DNA of 54,494 nucleotides from Oscillospiraceae bacterium (GTDB taxonomy: Bacteria; Bacillota; Clostridia; Oscillospirales; Acutalibacteraceae): positions 1 to 54,494 of the forward strand of contig SVPE01000013.1 of NCBI GenBank assembly GCA_015066015.1, read 5' to 3'. The notes under the pieces were generated by a model. That model had not been told where the DNA came from. It did no database searches and saw only the letters and a program-made list of their open reading frames with translations. The stretch's first letter is position 1; every line of letters begins with the position of its first letter. Shown in pieces: positions 35,959 to 44,015 of the stretch. The position numbers and the translations under genes were made by a program.

Positions 35959-38358
35959 ATGGACAGCTACGCAAAAAGATTTAAAATTGACTGCTCTCCC
36001 AAGGCACCGGAAAATCAGACCTATACTTTCGGGGCAACAAGATTTACTCTTATTACTCCCTGCCTTTTAAGAGTTGAAAATCAGAGCAAGGGTAAATTCT
36101 GTGACGAGCCTACACAGAGCGTATGGTTCCGTGACTTCGACAATCCGAAGCACGATGTGAAGGAAGAAAACGGTCTTGTTACAATCAAGACAACAAAGGC
36201 AAACTTCCTTTACAGCCTCAAGGATAAAAAAATGCTTCGCATAAAGCTTATCGACGGCAGAGTTGTAACCGACTACAACAAGGGCAATCTTAAGGGAACA
36301 TGCCGCACCCTTGACATTACCGCAGGTATTATTACTCTCGGAGACGGTGTATGCTCACGTGAGGGTGTTGCAATTCTTGATGACAGTGACACACTTGCAA
36401 TTAAACCTGACGGCACAATTCTCCCCCGTGATAATAAAGAAAAGGATATTTACTATTTTGCCTACGGTAACGATTATATCGGCGCAACAACTGCCCTTTA
36501 TAAGCTCACCGGCAAGGTGCCTCTTATTCCCAGATATGCTCTTTCAAACTGGTGGAGCCGCTATAAGGCATATTCTCAGCAGGAATACCTCGACCTTATG
36601 GATAAGTTCAAGGAGGAAGAGGTGCCCATTACTGTTGCAACAGTTGATATGGACTGGCACTGGGTAAACATCAGAGATAAATTCGGTAAGGACAGTCATA
36701 AGGTAAGTATGCACAAAAACTTTATGGAGTTCGTTTACGATTTCTGGTCAACAGGTTGGACGGGTTACAGCTTCAACACTGAGCTTTTTCCTGATCCTGA
36801 AGGCTTCCTGAAAAAGCTCAAGGACGATAATTACCGCGTAACCTTCAACATTCATCCCTCAATGGGCGTGCGCTGGTTTGAAGATCAGTACGCTGAAATG
36901 TGTCGCGCAATGGGTCAGAATCCTGTAGAAAGAAAGCCTGTTAAGTTTGATATTACCGATAAGAAATTCACAGAAAGCTATTTTGATATTCTTCACCATC
37001 CTTTTGAAAAGATGGGCGTTGACTTCTGGTGGATTGACTGGCAGCAGGGAACAAGAACAAATACTCCCGGGCTTGATCCGCTCTGGGCGCTGAATCATTA
37101 TCATTTCCTTGACAATGCAAAGGATAATCACAGACCGCTTATTCTCTCGCGTTTCTGTGGTGCAGGCAGTCAGCGTTATCCTCTGGGCTTCAGTGGTGAC
37201 ACTACACAGACATGGAAGAGTCTTGACTTCCAACCCGGCTTTACTGCTACCGCGTCAAACGTTGCATATCCCTGGTGGAGCCACGATATAGGCGGTCATT
37301 GCATGGGTAAGAAGGATGATGAGCTTTATCTCAGATGGGTACAGCTCGGCGTATTTAGTCCTGTAATGCGACTTCATTCCACAAATAATGAGTTTGCGGG
37401 TAAGGAGCCATGGAATTACAGCGGTCCCGTAGAGCGCATTGCAAAGGATGCTCTTCGTTTAAGACATAAGCTTCTTCCCTACATTTACACAATGAACTAC
37501 CGTACACACAACGACTGCAGAGCTATTTGCGAGCCGATGTACTATCACTATCCTGAGGATGAAAACGCCTATAAGTGCAGAAACGAGTTCTTCTTCGGTA
37601 CAGAGTTCATTGTTGCTCCCATTACAGAGCACACCTCGGATGATACCAACCTTGCAGGTGTAAATGTATGGCTTCCCGAAGGAAGATATACTGACATTTT
37701 CACCGGTAGAATCTATAAGGGCAATCAGTTCGTGAAGATGTTCCGCGATATTGATAATATCCCTGTACTTGCAAAAGAGGGCGCCATTATTCCCATGAGT
37801 GCAAACGACAGAACAAATGACTGCTCCAACCCTGAAACTTTTGAGCTTCTTGTTTACAGAGGTAACAACACCTTTACTCTTTATGAGGATGACGGTGAAA
37901 GCCTTTCCTATCAGCAGGGTGCATATCTCAAGACTGCCTTTACCGTCAAGGAAGACGGAAACAAGGTCACTTTCACAATCAACAAGGGTGAGGGTGATGT
38001 AAGTGTTTCTCCCGAAAAGAGAACATACATCATCAAGCTCAGGGATATCACAGGTGCAGATGTCAGCGTAAGCTCCGGCGGAAGAAAGATCAATGCTGAA
38101 GTGAAAAAGGCAGGAAAGACTCTTGAGGTTACAGTAAGCGCAAAGACAACTGCAAAGGTTGAGGTGGTACTCGAAAAGTGCACATACCTTGAAAATGAGG
38201 ACAAGAAAAAGGCTCTTACAACAGTTATTTCAAAATTCCAGATGTCAACTGACTATAAGGGGCTTCTGTTCACAGGCTTTATCAAAGACGGAAAGCTTCC
38301 GACAAACATCTCAAAGGATTTTGCAGGACCTATTGAGGAAATTCTTAAGATGGTATAA
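35959..38358 (+). CDS. Glycoside hydrolase family 31 protein (alpha-glucosidase/xylosidase-like)
   Basis: 799 residues. N-terminal beta-sandwich (~20-190), TIM barrel (~200-550), and C-terminal beta domains. The nucleophile is D360 in DFWWIDWQQG and the acid/base is D414 in GFSGDT. WWSRYKAYSQQEYLDLM and VTVATVDMDWHW-like strands are typical of GH31. No signal peptide, so cytoplasmic. Residues ~720-799 form an extra C-terminal extension (ending EEILKMV) not typical of the core family. Likely releases glucose or xylose from imported alpha-linked oligosaccharides; linkage specificity cannot be read. Single gene with its own promoter and terminator. Confidence 0.92.
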   Translation: MDSYAKRFKIDCSPKAPENQTYTFGATRFTLITPCLLRVENQSKGKFCDEPTQSVWFRDFDNPKHDVKEENGLVTIKTTKANFLYSLKDKKMLRIKLIDGRVVTDYNKGNLKGTCRTLDITAGIITLGDGVCSREGVAILDDSDTLAIKPDGTILPRDNKEKDIYYFAYGNDYIGATTALYKLTGKVPLIPRYALSNWWSRYKAYSQQEYLDLMDKFKEEEVPITVATVDMDWHWVNIRDKFGKDSHKVSMHKNFMEFVYDFWSTGWTGYSFNTELFPDPEGFLKKLKDDNYRVTFNIHPSMGVRWFEDQYAEMCRAMGQNPVERKPVKFDITDKKFTESYFDILHHPFEKMGVDFWWIDWQQGTRTNTPGLDPLWALNHYHFLDNAKDNHRPLILSRFCGAGSQRYPLGFSGDTTQTWKSLDFQPGFTATASNVAYPWWSHDIGGHCMGKKDDELYLRWVQLGVFSPVMRLHSTNNEFAGKEPWNYSGPVERIAKDALRLRHKLLPYIYTMNYRTHNDCRAICEPMYYHYPEDENAYKCRNEFFFGTEFIVAPITEHTSDDTNLAGVNVWLPEGRYTDIFTGRIYKGNQFVKMFRDIDNIPVLAKEGAIIPMSANDRTNDCSNPETFELLVYRGNNTFTLYEDDGESLSYQQGAYLKTAFTVKEDGNKVTFTINKGEGDVSVSPEKRTYIIKLRDITGADVSVSSGGRKINAEVKKAGKTLEVTVSAKTTAKVEVVLEKCTYLENEDKKKALTTVISKFQMSTDYKGLLFTGFIKDGKLPTNISKDFAGPIEEILKMV

Positions 38359-38376
38359 TATCCGGTAAGGTCACAG

Positions 38377-38402
38377 GCCGCAGGTTCATCCTGCGGCTTT
38401 TT
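38377..38402 (+). terminator. Terminator of the GH31 gene
   Basis: GCCGCAGG (38377-38384) pairs with CCTGCGGC (38390-38397), then TTTTT. An extra 8-bp hairpin follows (38401-38408 with 38414-38421). Confidence 0.9.
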
Positions 38403-38452
38403 GCTTCGCCTGACGAAGCAAGGAGGTGGTGGCGCGCGGTCGGGTAAAAATC

Positions 38453-38603
38453 GGGGAGGCCCTTAGGCTTTAGCAGGAAAGCCTAAGGCATGGAGCTTCG
38501 CACAACGGTGTGTGTCATTTATCGGTGAACCGTATCTGCTGCTGTCAGCCTCTTTGTTTCTTGTGCAAAGCTCCATGGCAACGCGTACGCGTTGAGCCTC
38601 CCC
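38453..38603 (+). repeat. Cloverleaf palindromic element, copy C, with expanded arm-2 loop
   Basis: Outer stem GGGGAGGC (38453-38460) with GCCTCCCC (38596-38603). Arm 1: 11 bp (38461-38471 with 38478-38488). Arm 2: 10 + 6 bp with one mismatch (38489-38505 with 38561-38577), whose loop holds 55 bases (38506-38560) instead of 6-9. Arm 3: the palindrome 38579-38594 centred on CGCGTACGCG. No plausible gene lies in the enlarged loop. Confidence 0.8.
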
Positions 38604-38770
38604 TGCTGCCGATAAGCGCGGTTTTCAGCTCAGAACAAAATGTTGCAAACCTGTTTCATAAAAGTAAAATTTGCAGAATATTTTATTACAAATGCGTTCA
38701 AAATCTTTATTTTTCAAAAAATATGTGATATTATGTCGAAGCACAATTTTTATTATTGGAGAACAGCATA

Positions 38771-39517
38771 ATGAGTAAGGTAATAAATTTTATCAGAGGA
38801 GAACATAAGCAACTCAGAAGTGAGCTTTCAGCTATAGAATACATAAGCTGGTGGGTTCTTAGGGTGCTTCAGACTTTTGTGCTGGTACGTCTTTTTATAA
38901 ATGACAGATCAAACACCAATGTACTTCTTCTGGCACTCAATCTTCTTGCAACATTTACAATTCCTCTTGTACGACTGTTGCTTTTCCCGAAAAAGCTCTT
39001 TACAAGGATTTCTTTCCATGCTCAGACCTGGCTTAACGTAATGATATTTTTCGGCTCATTCCTTGCACAGGGACTGGAGTGGAATCACGAAATTACAAGC
39101 TGGGACAAAATATTGCATGTTATAGCAGGCTTTGTGATTGTATTTATAGGAAATGAGCTTGCAAGCATGTTCCTTGATAAGGGCAACAGTATTTCTCCGT
39201 TGTTCAGAACATACTCATCTGTGGGGTTTTCCTACATAGCAATTGTTATCTGGGAGGTCTTCGAATTCTTTGTTGACTATTACTGGGTAGATTCCTGCAA
39301 TCAGGCATATAACATCAGCCCCGACCGTGACCCGTTTTTCTTTGTTATTTTCGGTCAGGGCGCTCAGAATGAAAATCAGTGGGCAGTTTTCGATACAAAT
39401 GTTGATATGCTTTGCGCCGTAGCAGGCAGTATTCCTGCAGCAATTCTTCTTTTCATTTACCTTAATAAGAAGAAGGAATCACGTAAGACTGAGGAAAAGG
39501 AACCCGTAAATGCATAA
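38771..39517 (+). CDS. Multi-pass membrane protein, DUF2238/YjdF-like (248 aa)
   Basis: The ATG at 38771 follows TTGGAGAAC; the TTG at 38756 is part of that ribosome binding site. About six hydrophobic segments. Conserved polar motifs lie within membrane helices: DKILHVIAGFVIVFIGNELAS, VIWEVFEFFVDYYW, and DTNVDMLCAVAGSIPAAI. These match the D-x-x-x-H, W-E-x-x-E and D-T-x-x-D patterns of the DUF2238/YjdF and VanZ-like membrane families. A short basic/acidic tail ends the protein. Function unknown; a terminator follows. Confidence 0.65.
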   Translation: MSKVINFIRGEHKQLRSELSAIEYISWWVLRVLQTFVLVRLFINDRSNTNVLLLALNLLATFTIPLVRLLLFPKKLFTRISFHAQTWLNVMIFFGSFLAQGLEWNHEITSWDKILHVIAGFVIVFIGNELASMFLDKGNSISPLFRTYSSVGFSYIAIVIWEVFEFFVDYYWVDSCNQAYNISPDRDPFFFVIFGQGAQNENQWAVFDTNVDMLCAVAGSIPAAILLFIYLNKKKESRKTEEKEPVNA

Positions 39518-39524
39518 TTAAATA

Positions 39525-39557
39525 CCCCGTCAGACTGAGAGGTCCGGCGGGGCATTT
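39525..39557. terminator. Terminator after the membrane protein gene
   Basis: CCCCGTCAGA (39525-39534) pairs with TCCGGCGGGG (39543-39552) with one wobble and one mismatch, then TTTTT at 39556. Lies between convergent genes. Confidence 0.8.
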
Positions 39558-39573
39558 TTATTTAATAGTGTAA

Positions 39574-40959
39574 TTAGTTTTCATTGACTACCACATTCAA
39601 CCATATGCCTTTTTTCATGAAAATATATCCAAGGATACCTTTTATAATATCCATAGACAGTACACAGGTATAAAGCTGCTGAATGGGCATATCGGTAAAT
39701 CTGCTAAGACAGAAGGCCAGGCTCGCCGAAACACACCACATAAATCCACTGTCAAAAAGAAAGGTGATAAAGGTTTTTCCCCCGGAGCGCAGGGTGAAGT
39801 AGCAGGAATTGTTAAGAGCCTGTACAGGCATAAATGCTGCTATAATGAAAAGCAGTCCGGTGGCAAGAGTCTTTATTTCATCAGAGGTGTTATATATACG
39901 GGGAAAGAAGGGCGCAAAGCACATCATCAAAAGTGCAACAAAAACTATGACTAGCACTGAAAACCAGACAAGCCTTGAAGATGCTTTTTTTGCTTCCTCT
40001 TTTTTTCCCGCACCGAGAGTCTGACTGAGGATGATCCCTATTGCGCTGCCGAAGGCGATAAATGAAACGTTGAATACGTTATTAAGGGTTGAAACAATAT
40101 TTATCGCTGCAACAACATCAAGTCCTCTGATCGAGTAGCATTGGTTAAGAAAGGCCATGCCGCCTGACCAGAGCCCCTCGTTGAGGAGAAGAGGCAAGGT
40201 GACAACGGTTATTTTTCCGATAAGTGCAGGGGTGAAGGTGAAGCGGGTATACAGCTTTTTGACAAAGGGATATTTTGTTGTTTTTGTATGTGCGCGGATA
40301 ACGAGGATAAAGCATTCTGCGAAACGGGCTATTACCGTAGCAATTGCAGCGCCTTCGATTCCCATTGCAGGAAAGCCGAAGTGACCGAAAATAAGGATAT
40401 AGTTAAGTACGAGGTTTACAAGTACGGCAGCAATCGTTGCTATCATCGGTATAAGACGATCGTTTGTTTCACGCAGGGAGGAGGCATATGACTGAGCAAT
40501 TGCAAAGGGAAGGGTCTGAATGAGCATAATTTTAAGATAGCTTACGGCAAATCCCAGTACTGTGGCAGCCTCTTCTGCTGAGGCATTTTTGTCTATATAA
40601 GCAGAGATAAGAAATTCACCTGCGAAAACAAAAACACAGACTCCGATAACGGTTAAGATTATTGCAGAAATGATTTTATACTGAAAGGTTGTTCTTATGC
40701 CGTCGGTGTCTTTTTTTCCGTAAAACTGTGCAGTGAATATACCTGCACCGCTGAGTGCACCGAAAATGCAGAGATTGAAAACAAAGAAAAGCTGATTAAC
40801 AATAGAAACACCGGTCATTTCAGCGGTGCCGACCTGACCGACCATTATATTATCGAGCATATTAACGAAGTTGGTAACGCCGTTTTGTATCATTATGGGA
40901 ACGGCTATTATCAGCATCCTTTTATAATATGGGAGTCCTTCTCTGATATATTTTTTCAT
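39574..40959 (-). CDS. MATE family efflux transporter
   Basis: 461 residues with 12 predicted membrane helices in two six-helix halves. MATE features include IAVPIMIQNGVTNFVNMLDNIMVGQVG at the start of the N-half and LNEGLWSGGMAFLNQ at the start of the C-half. It exports cationic drugs or metabolites using H+ or Na+. RBS GGAGG precedes the ATG at 40959. Substrate unknown; no regulator adjacent. Confidence 0.92.
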   Translation of the reverse strand: MKKYIREGLPYYKRMLIIAVPIMIQNGVTNFVNMLDNIMVGQVGTAEMTGVSIVNQLFFVFNLCIFGALSGAGIFTAQFYGKKDTDGIRTTFQYKIISAIILTVIGVCVFVFAGEFLISAYIDKNASAEEAATVLGFAVSYLKIMLIQTLPFAIAQSYASSLRETNDRLIPMIATIAAVLVNLVLNYILIFGHFGFPAMGIEGAAIATVIARFAECFILVIRAHTKTTKYPFVKKLYTRFTFTPALIGKITVVTLPLLLNEGLWSGGMAFLNQCYSIRGLDVVAAINIVSTLNNVFNVSFIAFGSAIGIILSQTLGAGKKEEAKKASSRLVWFSVLVIVFVALLMMCFAPFFPRIYNTSDEIKTLATGLLFIIAAFMPVQALNNSCYFTLRSGGKTFITFLFDSGFMWCVSASLAFCLSRFTDMPIQQLYTCVLSMDIIKGILGYIFMKKGIWLNVVVNEN

Positions 40960-40984
40960 CTTTGCCTCCTTGTTTCTTCTGCCT

Positions 40985-41018
40985 AAAAAATCCCTCTTAG
41001 GTCAGAGACTTAAGAGGG
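40985..41018 (-). terminator. Terminator of the small secreted-protein gene
   Basis: Minus strand: stem CCCTCTTA (41011-41018 read on the complement) with TAAGAGGG (40992-40999), followed by a run of Ts (complement of 40985-40990). Confidence 0.8.
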
Positions 41019-41032
41019 GAGTTGTTTTGAAT

Positions 41033-41383
41033 TTAAAAGATACCGCCCTGGAAAGCACCGCTGTTACCAAGCATACCGCCTGCGGTCTGGAAGATTTTGA
41101 TAATGGAGTTAAGCACGTTTCTGATTGAGTTGAGAAGCCCTGCCATAACCTCGCTGAATCCTCTGATGGGACCTTCGGCATTCTGCAGGTCGTCACCGAA
41201 CATATTGGAGACCATACCTTCAATCTCTTCGTCAAGGCTTGATGTAGGGGGGAGTGTTGTGGGGACATAGGTAAGCGAGTCACTTACCGTTGTGTCAGCG
41301 GCAGCCCCGGGTGTAGCACCAAGGGTGCAAAGTGCGATGAGAATCGCAACAAGAGGAATAATTAATGCGCTTTTGAATTTCAT
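41033..41383 (-). CDS. Small secreted protein with amphipathic C-terminal helix (116 aa)
   Basis: ATG at 41383 after AAGGAG (11-base gap); a TTG at 41389 is possible and gives two more residues. Signal peptide ~1-29 (ends GAAA). A Thr/Pro/Ser linker (YVPTTLPPTSSL) leads to an acidic segment and then a hydrophobic helix FSEVMAGLLNSIRNVLNSII with a Gly-rich end (GGMLGNSGAFQGGIF). I do not recognise the family. It has its own promoter (41449-41477) and terminator, so it is expressed alone. A secreted, membrane-active or surface-attached peptide is possible. Confidence 0.7.
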   Translation of the reverse strand: MKFKSALIIPLVAILIALCTLGATPGAAADTTVSDSLTYVPTTLPPTSSLDEEIEGMVSNMFGDDLQNAEGPIRGFSEVMAGLLNSIRNVLNSIIKIFQTAGGMLGNSGAFQGGIF

Positions 41384-41448
41384 TTTCAAGTCATCTCCTT
41401 ATGTATTTTTCAATTACCGTTTACAGACTTTAAGTACTGTTCAGAAGT

Positions 41449-41477
41449 ATTATATCAAATAACTGAAGAATATGCAA
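41449..41477 (-). promoter_or_regulatory. Promoter of the small secreted-protein gene
   Basis: Minus strand: -35 TTGCAT (41472-41477), 17-bp spacer, -10 TATAAT (41449-41454). Leader ~60 nt. Confidence 0.8.
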
Positions 41478-41496
41478 CAGTAAACAAAAATAAAAT

Positions 41497-41609
41497 GCCC
41501 CGTTTTACAAAAAAGAATGTAAAACAGGAGCTATTATAAGCAGTGAAGGCGAATGCTGAACCGGCTTTTCAAGGGAGACAGCTCCACCGGTAACTGTCAC
41601 TGCAAAAGC
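41497..41609. other. Structured intergenic segment with crossing complementarity
   Basis: A hairpin GTTTTACA/TGTAAAAC lies at about 41500-41525. It is followed by three complementary pairs: GGAGCT (41527-41532) with AGCTCC (41580-41585), GCAGTGA (41540-41546) with TCACTGC (41597-41603), and ACCGG (41560-41564) with CCGGT (41587-41591). The first pair crosses the other two, as in an H-type pseudoknot. On the minus strand it also holds a short open frame containing VTGGAVSLEKPVQHSPSLL without a good start. The segment belongs to neither flanking gene: both have promoters outside it. Confidence 0.4.
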
Positions 41610-41651
41610 GCAAAAAAGCACTTTACTTCAGTTTATGCAGAAAATCTGTTG

Positions 41652-41681
41652 TTGACATAAAGGCGGGCTATGCGATATAAT
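41652..41681 (+). promoter_or_regulatory. Promoter of the nucleosidase gene
   Basis: -35 TTGACA (41652-41657), 18-bp spacer, -10 TATAAT (41676-41681). Transcription begins near 41688, so the in-frame TTG at 41687 cannot be the start codon. Confidence 0.8.
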
Positions 41682-41716
41682 AAGCCTTGAAAACAAGTGA
41701 CGAAAGGACGAGATAT

Positions 41717-42436
41717 ATGTCAATTACAGTAGGTGTTGTTTTTGCCGATTCGATGGAGTACGCTCCGTTTATCGACTGGGCAAAGACACAGACGGGTATA
41801 AAGGAAGGTAAGCTTTTCGGAAATGACTGTGTGGAGCTTACGGTTGAAAATTGCGGCAGAAAAATGCGCATTGTAGGGGTGAAAAGCGGTATAGGCAAGG
41901 TTAATGCTGCTGCCGCAACGGCATATCTTATTGCAAGTGAAAAGGCGGATATTATACTTAATGCCGGACTTTCAGGTGCGGTGTCAGGTCTTAAAAGAGA
42001 GGATATGGTTGCAGGTGAAAGCTATATTGAATGTGACTTTGACCTTACTGCAATCGGTTACGGACCCGGCGAAAAATGTGACGGACAGAAGAGCCTGCTT
42101 GAGGCTGACGGAAGACTTCTCTCTTATGCGCTGCAGAGCGAGGGTATAAAAAAAGCGCCCTGCGGTACAGGAGATATTTTTCTCAGTGACCCGGTAAAAA
42201 AGGAATTTTTCAAAAAGACCTTTTCAATCAGCTCCTTTGATATGGAAACAGGCGCAATTGCAAGCGTGTGCGACAAGGCCGGTGTGCCCATGCTCTCTCT
42301 GCGTAAAATCAGTGACGATGCCGATGATTCCTCTGTTGAAGATTACAGAGAGATGAACAACAGAAAGGAAAGCTGTCTTACAGAACTGCTTGTAAGCATA
42401 TTCGGAAGAATACTTGCTGATGAGAGCAATTTCTGA
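41717..42436 (+). CDS. MTA/SAH nucleosidase-like protein (phosphorylase superfamily)
   Basis: 239 residues from the ATG at 41717 (GAAAGGACG upstream). Matches the PNP/UDP phosphorylase fold: VGVVFADSMEYAPF at the start, VGVKSGIGKVNAAAATAYLI, LNAGLSGAV (the nucleosidase GxxGxV/GGxA-type turn), and SFDMETGAIASVCDKAGVPMLSLRKISDDAD, which holds the MExxA ribose/base motif and the catalytic Asp (SDDAD). Methylthioadenosine/S-adenosylhomocysteine nucleosidases recycle SAM byproducts; the exact substrate here is inferred. Divergent from the secreted-protein gene, single-gene unit. Confidence 0.82.
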   Translation: MSITVGVVFADSMEYAPFIDWAKTQTGIKEGKLFGNDCVELTVENCGRKMRIVGVKSGIGKVNAAAATAYLIASEKADIILNAGLSGAVSGLKREDMVAGESYIECDFDLTAIGYGPGEKCDGQKSLLEADGRLLSYALQSEGIKKAPCGTGDIFLSDPVKKEFFKKTFSISSFDMETGAIASVCDKAGVPMLSLRKISDDADDSSVEDYREMNNRKESCLTELLVSIFGRILADESNF

Positions 42437-42464
42437 TATAGCAAAACGAATTTCATATAATAAA

Positions 42465-42686
42465 GGGGCTGTTGCATTAAGATGCAGAAGGCGTTTTCTT
42501 CATCCCCGAAGGCGTACTAAGGTACTCCGGGTGGATGAAAAAACGTCTAAAAAAGCAAAATTATGTTTTATGCAACACTTAAAAGTTACTTTCAATAGAA
42601 TTAAAGCAGATATTTTCAGTAGATTTACTACTTCAAATACCTGCTTTTTGTTTTGCTTTTTGGTCTGCGCTTAATGCAACAACCCC
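42465..42686 (+). repeat. Three-way-junction palindromic element, copy 2
   Basis: P1: 42465-42481 with 42670-42686 (16 pairs, one C/A mismatch), extended by GCAG (42484-42487) with CTGC (42665-42668). P2: TTCATCC (42499-42505) with GGATGAA (42533-42539) plus outer T/A and CG pairs. It is capped by the conserved loop GAAGGCGTAC-TAA-GGTACTCCG (42508-42529). P3: AAAAAGCAAAA (42550-42560) with TTTTGCTTTTT (42651-42661), enclosing hairpin P4 (42603-42622 with 42628-42647, loop ATTTA). Same architecture as 20037-20248. Confidence 0.75.
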
Positions 42687-42701
42687 GCTTTTAAAAGAGG
42701 T

Positions 42702-43907
42702 TTACCAGTCCATTGAAACGCTTTCTTTTTCGTATTTGCTTACGTATTTTTCCTGGTAGTAGTTTTCAAGGCTTACGCTGAGCTCGCCGTCCTGAGTAAG
42801 AGAGATGACTGTGCAACCGCGCTGGGGACCGATGTTGTTTGTTACGGGATTTACATATGCAAGATAGTCAATGCTCATACCGTAAACAAGGTTGATGCCC
42901 TTATAGTTGAGGATTGCGTTGTTAACGTGGTCGTGACCTACAAAAACGCCCTTTGTTGAGCCGAGCTCAAGCATTGTTTCAAAGAAGTTTTCAGACTCGG
43001 TGCTGCAGCATACTGCTTCGTCGGGCTCGTGGTATCCGCCGGAGATATACTTCACGTTTTCGGTGTCCTGATAGCCGTTTGCTGCGAATTCCTTCCAGGC
43101 GATATCATATTCCTGAAGAGGGATGTGGAAGAATACACATGAAGAGAATATTGCATCGCCGTCATCGTTTGCTGCGTCAATGGCTTCTACACGGCTTCTG
43201 TACCATTCGATCTGGTTGTCGTGAATTCTGTCATAGTTGCCGAGAAGACCCATAGGATCGTTATCGAGGTATTCGTTTGAGTCGAGAAGGAAGAAGGCGT
43301 TCTTTACCTTGCCGTCTGTGCCCTTGACCTTAATGATATAGTTGCCTACGCCATCAACATCTTCGGGACCCTTCTTGAAGAGTGAATAGTTGAGATCATC
43401 TGCGCCCCACATATCAGCAATTTCTTCTCTTGAATGGGTGCTGTAAGCCTCTGAATCGTGGTTACCGAAAACAGGTGCATAATAAACACCGAGCTTTTCA
43501 AGAAGAGTGATGAGCATTTCTGTTGAAATTGAATTGTTGAATGTACCTGCCTGGAAGGGAACGGGATAAACCATATCACCTGTGAGAATAACAAGGTCAG
43601 GCTTTTCGTATGTAAGCATAGCAGCAACTGCGTTCATTGCTTTGCGGTCCTTGTCCTTGCTCATTGAGCCGCCGCCGATGTGAATGTCGGTAAGCTGAAC
43701 AACCTTGATATCGCGGTCTGTTGTGAATACCCAGCCGTCTTCATCTTCAGTGGGAACAAGCTGTTCTTCATAAACTACCTGATCAAAGGAGGTTGCATAG
43801 TCGAAGTTTGACTTTACAATTTCCTCTGTAATCGGAGTAAATGCCATGGACATTGATGATACGATGGCAAGGATAAAGCTTAAAATCTGTGAAATAAATG
43901 CGTTCAT
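42702..43907 (-). CDS. Exported metallophosphoesterase
   Basis: 401 residues. A hydrophobic N-terminus (~1-25) acts as signal peptide or anchor. Calcineurin-like motifs are complete: VVQLTDIHIGGG (D-x-H), LVILTGDMVYP (GD), VFGNHDSEAY (GNHD), VFFHIPLQE (H) and VFVGHDHVNNA (GHxH). It hydrolyses phosphoesters outside the cytoplasm; substrate unknown. It is a distant paralogue of the protein encoded at 32173-33390 and keeps the His that the other has lost. RBS AAAGGAG; single gene, with a three-way-junction element just past its 3' end. Confidence 0.9.
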   Translation of the reverse strand: MNAFISQILSFILAIVSSMSMAFTPITEEIVKSNFDYATSFDQVVYEEQLVPTEDEDGWVFTTDRDIKVVQLTDIHIGGGSMSKDKDRKAMNAVAAMLTYEKPDLVILTGDMVYPVPFQAGTFNNSISTEMLITLLEKLGVYYAPVFGNHDSEAYSTHSREEIADMWGADDLNYSLFKKGPEDVDGVGNYIIKVKGTDGKVKNAFFLLDSNEYLDNDPMGLLGNYDRIHDNQIEWYRSRVEAIDAANDDGDAIFSSCVFFHIPLQEYDIAWKEFAANGYQDTENVKYISGGYHEPDEAVCCSTESENFFETMLELGSTKGVFVGHDHVNNAILNYKGINLVYGMSIDYLAYVNPVTNNIGPQRGCTVISLTQDGELSVSLENYYQEKYVSKYEKESVSMDW

Positions 43908-44015
43908 AATTTTTCTCCTTTTATTTTATAGTAGGTGAATTATACACCTGAAAATCTTTTTTATCAAGCAGTTTTTTTAAGTCTGTAAGTTTTTTGCAAA
44001 ATTGATCTTGATATT

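Noticed and set aside
38510..38728. 72-codon frame inside and after cloverleaf C
   Set aside because: It lies within the palindromic element, has no ribosome binding site, and its translation looks like random Cys/Leu/Ser-rich sequence.
41527..41609. Cobalamin riboswitch-like motif near TGTCACTGCAAAAG
   Set aside because: It lacks the rest of the B12 box and paired core, and it lies upstream of the promoters of both flanking genes.
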